Assembly: GCA_025642075.2 (NCBI GenBank)
Contig: JAODUO010000115.1
Span: 328,501 to 392,500 of the forward strand
Source: Ridgeia piscesae
Lineage: Eukaryota > Annelida > Polychaeta > Sabellida > Siboglinidae
Direction of reading: 5' to 3'
Length of the DNA stretch: 64,000 bases
Every line of letters starts with the position of its first letter. The stretch's first letter is position 1. The position numbers and the translations under genes were made by a program. The notes beneath the pieces were generated by a model. It saw nothing but the letters and a program-made list of their open reading frames with translations. It ran no database searches and was not told where the DNA came from. Positions 61,046 to 64,000 of this stretch are shown piece by piece.

Positions 61046-61673
61046 CTTCGGATAAATCAGGTCAGGTTTCGATCAGATAAGTTTACCATATGGCAATTTT
61101 ACAGTTGGACTGTACGTGTACATTCACAATATAATCTACAATTCCACACAATATCATCAATATCATACTATCATACAACGGTAAAACATCTTATTGAAAT
61201 AATCATTGGAAAAAATACGTAATAAAATTCAAGCATACACATTAAAAATACAATTAACGTTCAAATATTATAAAATATATTAAAAAGTATAATAAAATGA
61301 AACTATCTATTAAAATACGCGTTCATCATTAGCCGTTCTAACAGTGTTCCAAACACTACGGAATTAAAGAATTTTATAGCGATTTAAGTTCGCCCTTGGA
61401 ATTGGTAACTAGTTGCACAACCTATGGGTATATGGCACACACAGACCATGCGGCTGGTAATAGCGCCTGTGGTGCAACGTTGGCTAATTGACCACCTGCA
61501 GGACATCCTCGTACGGACAACCGGGAACTATAGTTTGAGACAGCTTTTTTGGAATATCTCTGGTGTCCGATAGATATTTAGGTAAGTTCGTATGCCATAC
61601 AGGGCACGTATATCAAACTACGTGTCTAATCACAGATACATAATTGTATTCTAATCGAATCAAATTAAATCAC
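61046..61673 (-). other. gene A intron between the last two exons
   Basis: A 628-bp AT-rich GT-AG intron on the minus strand, donor ATGAAG/GTGATT and acceptor TTTATCCGAAG. It is phase 0 on both sides and contains no element I recognise. Confidence 0.55.
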
Positions 61674-62927
61674 CTTCATGATGCCTGGCCGTGAGATCTC
61701 CGGCGGGGTAAACCTCTTTATGATGGCATGCTGTCGCGGGGACCTCGTGACGGCGTCCTGTGCTAGGGACCTCGTGACGGCGTCCTGTGCCGTGGAACTC
61801 GTGACGGTATGTGGCGGGTTTTGCGTGACGGCGTGCCGTGTCTGGGACCCCGTGACGGCTTGCCGAGCCTGGGACCCCGTGACGCCTTGCCGTGGACGGG
61901 ACTTCTGTGCCTGGGACCCCGCGACGCCTTGCCGTGTCTGGGACCCCGTGACGGCTTGCCGTGGACGGGACTTCTGTGCCTGGGACCCCGTGACGCCTTG
62001 CCGTGCCTGGGACCCCGTGACGGCTTGCCGTGGACGGGACTTCTGTGCCTGGGACCCCGTGACGCCTTGCCGTGTCTGGGAATCCGTGACGGCTTGCCGT
62101 ACCTGGGAATCCGTGACGGCGTGCTGTGGCTGGGACGTCTGTGCCTGGGACCCCGTGACGGCGTGCTGTGGCTGGGACGTCTGTGTCTGGGACCCCGTGA
62201 CGGCGTGCTGGGAACACGTGAGCTGTTTCTGGACCATGAGCGCGGCTTCGTTGTGTGCGGACGGTCTGACGTCTTTAACCGCCGCGTTGCTATCGGTGAT
62301 CGCTTGTGCGTTGCGGATCAACTTCTCAAGCAGGAGTGTCGCCGGGGTTGACTCCGTCTGACGTGGCTCGCAGTTCCGGCTGTCATCGTCCAGTTCCGCT
62401 TCCGTCAACGAGCGAGTCTCTAAACGCTCCTGCTCCCGAATGATCCTGATACGTCTCGGACCATTCTGTAGACCGTTGTGACTCCCGCTCAGTGTCGTTT
62501 CGTCATTTGACAACGCCAACACCGCTGTCCTCGGCGAATGAATCGGCGACCTGGCGGATGATTCCGCGGGAGAGCGACGACCGGAAGTGACGCGATGTGC
62601 GGACGTCGCGTGATTGCCCGTGTACGATGGACAGCGCCCCCTGGCGACAGTGGGAGGTCTGGCCGTGACGTACGCTCTAGAGGCGCCCGCGTCGTCGGCG
62701 GCCGAGGGCTGCGATCCCGCGCCCAATGACCAGAGGGGCTCTTCGTCGTCGCGACGTGTGTGGTCGATCGCGTGGCTAGGTTCGATGACCAGGTCAACGA
62801 TGAGTTGTTGATGCGAGGAGACGCCGCCGTCGCTCATCGTGTCGCTTGCCTCCACGCTGATCGACTTCGGTCGACGTCGGGCATCGCTGTCACTGCTCAG
62901 CGGACCCAACGGACGCACGAACGGCAC
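61674..62927 (-). CDS. gene A, internal exon (418 residues) with a 9/14-residue repeat
   Basis: Phase-0 exon. The acceptor GTGACAG/GTGCCG has an in-frame TGA directly before it, and the donor is ATGAAG/GTGATT; two codons further on the frame would stop. Residues 1-200 of the exon are Ser/Arg/Asp/Thr-rich. A short helix-like segment (TPATLLLEKLIRNAQAI) follows. Then come about 15 repeats with the core AVTGSQ, alternating 9-residue (RQAVTGSQA) and 14-residue units with QKSRPRQ or QTSQPQ inserts. The repeats decay to AVTRSLAQD near the exon end. The repeat is encoded by a 27-bp minisatellite inside the coding sequence (about 61,806-62,200) that keeps frame throughout. No known domain; probably disordered, function unknown. 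Confidence 0.65.
61806..62200 (-). repeat. coding minisatellite in gene A (27- and 42-bp units)
   Basis: Units of 27 bp (containing CCCGTGACGG and TTGCCGTG on the plus strand) alternate with versions extended by 15 bp (GGACGGGACTTCTGT region). All unit lengths are multiples of three, so copy-number changes add or remove whole 9- or 14-residue repeats. That is expected for selection on the frame, unlike the 22- and 26-bp arrays elsewhere in the window. Confidence 0.85.
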
Positions 62928-63028
62928 CTGTCACCACATGTCAACTTCCGGTGTTGTTACAATAGCTATTGGATGATACGTCTTTATCTGAGAGAGAGGA
63001 GGGAGAGGGAGAGAGGAAGAGAGATACC

Positions 63029-63390
<362 letters not shown>

Positions 63391-63635
63391 GGACAGACAG
63401 ATAAACAGAGTATATCTGGAGAAAAAAAACATGAGTATTATATTTCACAGGAAATTGTCACAAACATGAGGAGAGAGAGGGGAGGGAGGCAGGACGGGAG
63501 GCAGGGAGGGAGGAAGACAGATAGACAGACAAAGAAAAGATGCAGACAAATAGACAGATAGACCAGATAATCAGACCCCCACAATAGATTTGAGAGAACA
63601 TATTTAAAACATGAGTATTGTTGTAGTTTCTCTAC

Positions 63636-63746
63636 CGTAACATTGCTGGCCTTCACGCTAGTCGTTCGTTGTGTCATCGTGTCGTCGTCGTCGTCACCGT
63701 CGTCGTCATCGCTGCTCACCCGTCGTAGACTCCGTCTCGGTGACAC
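63636..63746 (-). CDS. gene A, first visible exon (37 residues, 5' end outside the window)
   Basis: A short phase-0 exon bounded by GACGGCAG/GTGTCA (in-frame TGA three codons before) and ACG/GTAGAG. It reads VSPRRSLRRVSSDDDDGDDD and on to SVKASNVT: a basic RRSLRR patch with an RRVSS kinase-type site, then an acidic Asp run. The join to the next exon at 62,927 is in frame. No start codon is visible, so upstream exons lie beyond the window. This is the least certain exon of gene A because it is short and compositionally simple. Confidence 0.5.
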
Positions 63747-63824
63747 CTGCCGTCACAACACAACTCTCAACGTCGCCGCGACAGCTGTCTAACCCGGTAC
63801 GCAGCCAAACGTTCAGTTGTATTG

Positions 63825-64000
63825 ACTGTCTGGTGTACTATTTACTGTCTGGTGTAATATTGACTGTCTGGTGTAATATTGACTGACTGGTGTAATGTTG
63901 ACTGTCTGGTGTACTATTGACTGTCTGGTGTAATATTGACTGTCTGGTGTAATATTGACTGTCTGGTGTAATATTGACTGTCTGGTGTAATATTGACTGT
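63825..64000. repeat. 19-bp tandem array, runs off the window
   Basis: About nine copies of AATATTGACTGTCTGGTGT, with early variants TTTACTG, GACTGACTGG and TAATGTT. The array continues past the window end. Its position upstream of a gene A exon suggests an intron. Confidence 0.93.

Overview
This is eukaryotic (metazoan) nuclear DNA. Evidence: long intron-like and intergenic AT-rich tracts, GT-AG introns with matching phases, a tRNA-derived SINE, a CR1-like LINE remnant, two terminal-inverted-repeat DNA elements and very abundant micro- and minisatellites. There is no bacterial or organellar gene organisation. The tRNA-SINE and the style of the repeats fit a marine invertebrate, perhaps a mollusc; that placement is an inference.

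Layout. Positions 1-47,000 are essentially gene-poor. I recognise no confident protein-coding gene there, only one low-confidence candidate first exon (41,885-41,939, +) and one candidate core promoter (about 14,319-14,360, +). The stretch is dominated by tandem arrays, nearly all with a different unit: 4 bp (246-564), 26 bp (1,336-2,688), CpG-rich 5 bp (4,575-4,744), a decayed composite repeat (6,230-7,130), 22 bp (8,747-9,372), 13 bp (9,466-9,549), 44 bp palindromic (11,972-12,333), a 9.3-kb 48-bp array (16,530-25,833), CA-rich (27,553-28,073), 20 bp (28,821-29,513), 4 bp (36,145-36,283) and 31 bp (38,441-39,460). Interspersed elements include a SINE, a foldback-like element at 4,955-5,340, a 1.27-kb TIR element inserted inside the 20-bp array (29,514-30,785) with a clean 8-bp flanking duplication, a second 1.27-kb TIR element built from about ten copies of one GGGGCATG-CCGCAC motif (43,493-44,757), and two related LINE 3' ends.

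Positions 47,300-64,000 hold two tandem minus-strand genes that I reconstructed from long open frames and phase-compatible splice sites. The downstream gene (gene B here) has two coding exons, 58,482-55,476 and 54,274-47,358. They encode one predicted 3,307-residue protein rich in Ser, Arg, Thr and Asp and apparently mostly disordered, with a short hydrophobic/aromatic segment and basic tail at the C-terminus. The upstream gene (gene A) is 5'-incomplete. Its visible exons are 63,746-63,636, 62,927-61,674 and 61,045-60,440, all in phase 0, and they encode the last 656 residues of another low-complexity protein with a 9/14-residue repeat. I recognise neither protein family and assign no function. 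About 2 kb separates the two genes; it contains a 21-bp minisatellite and a CpG-rich, NRF1/CRE-like candidate promoter for gene B. A single longer transcript joining A and B is not excluded.

Most other open frames, including very long ones over the 48-bp array (16 codons per unit), are artefacts of tandem repeats whose unit lacks stop codons in several frames.
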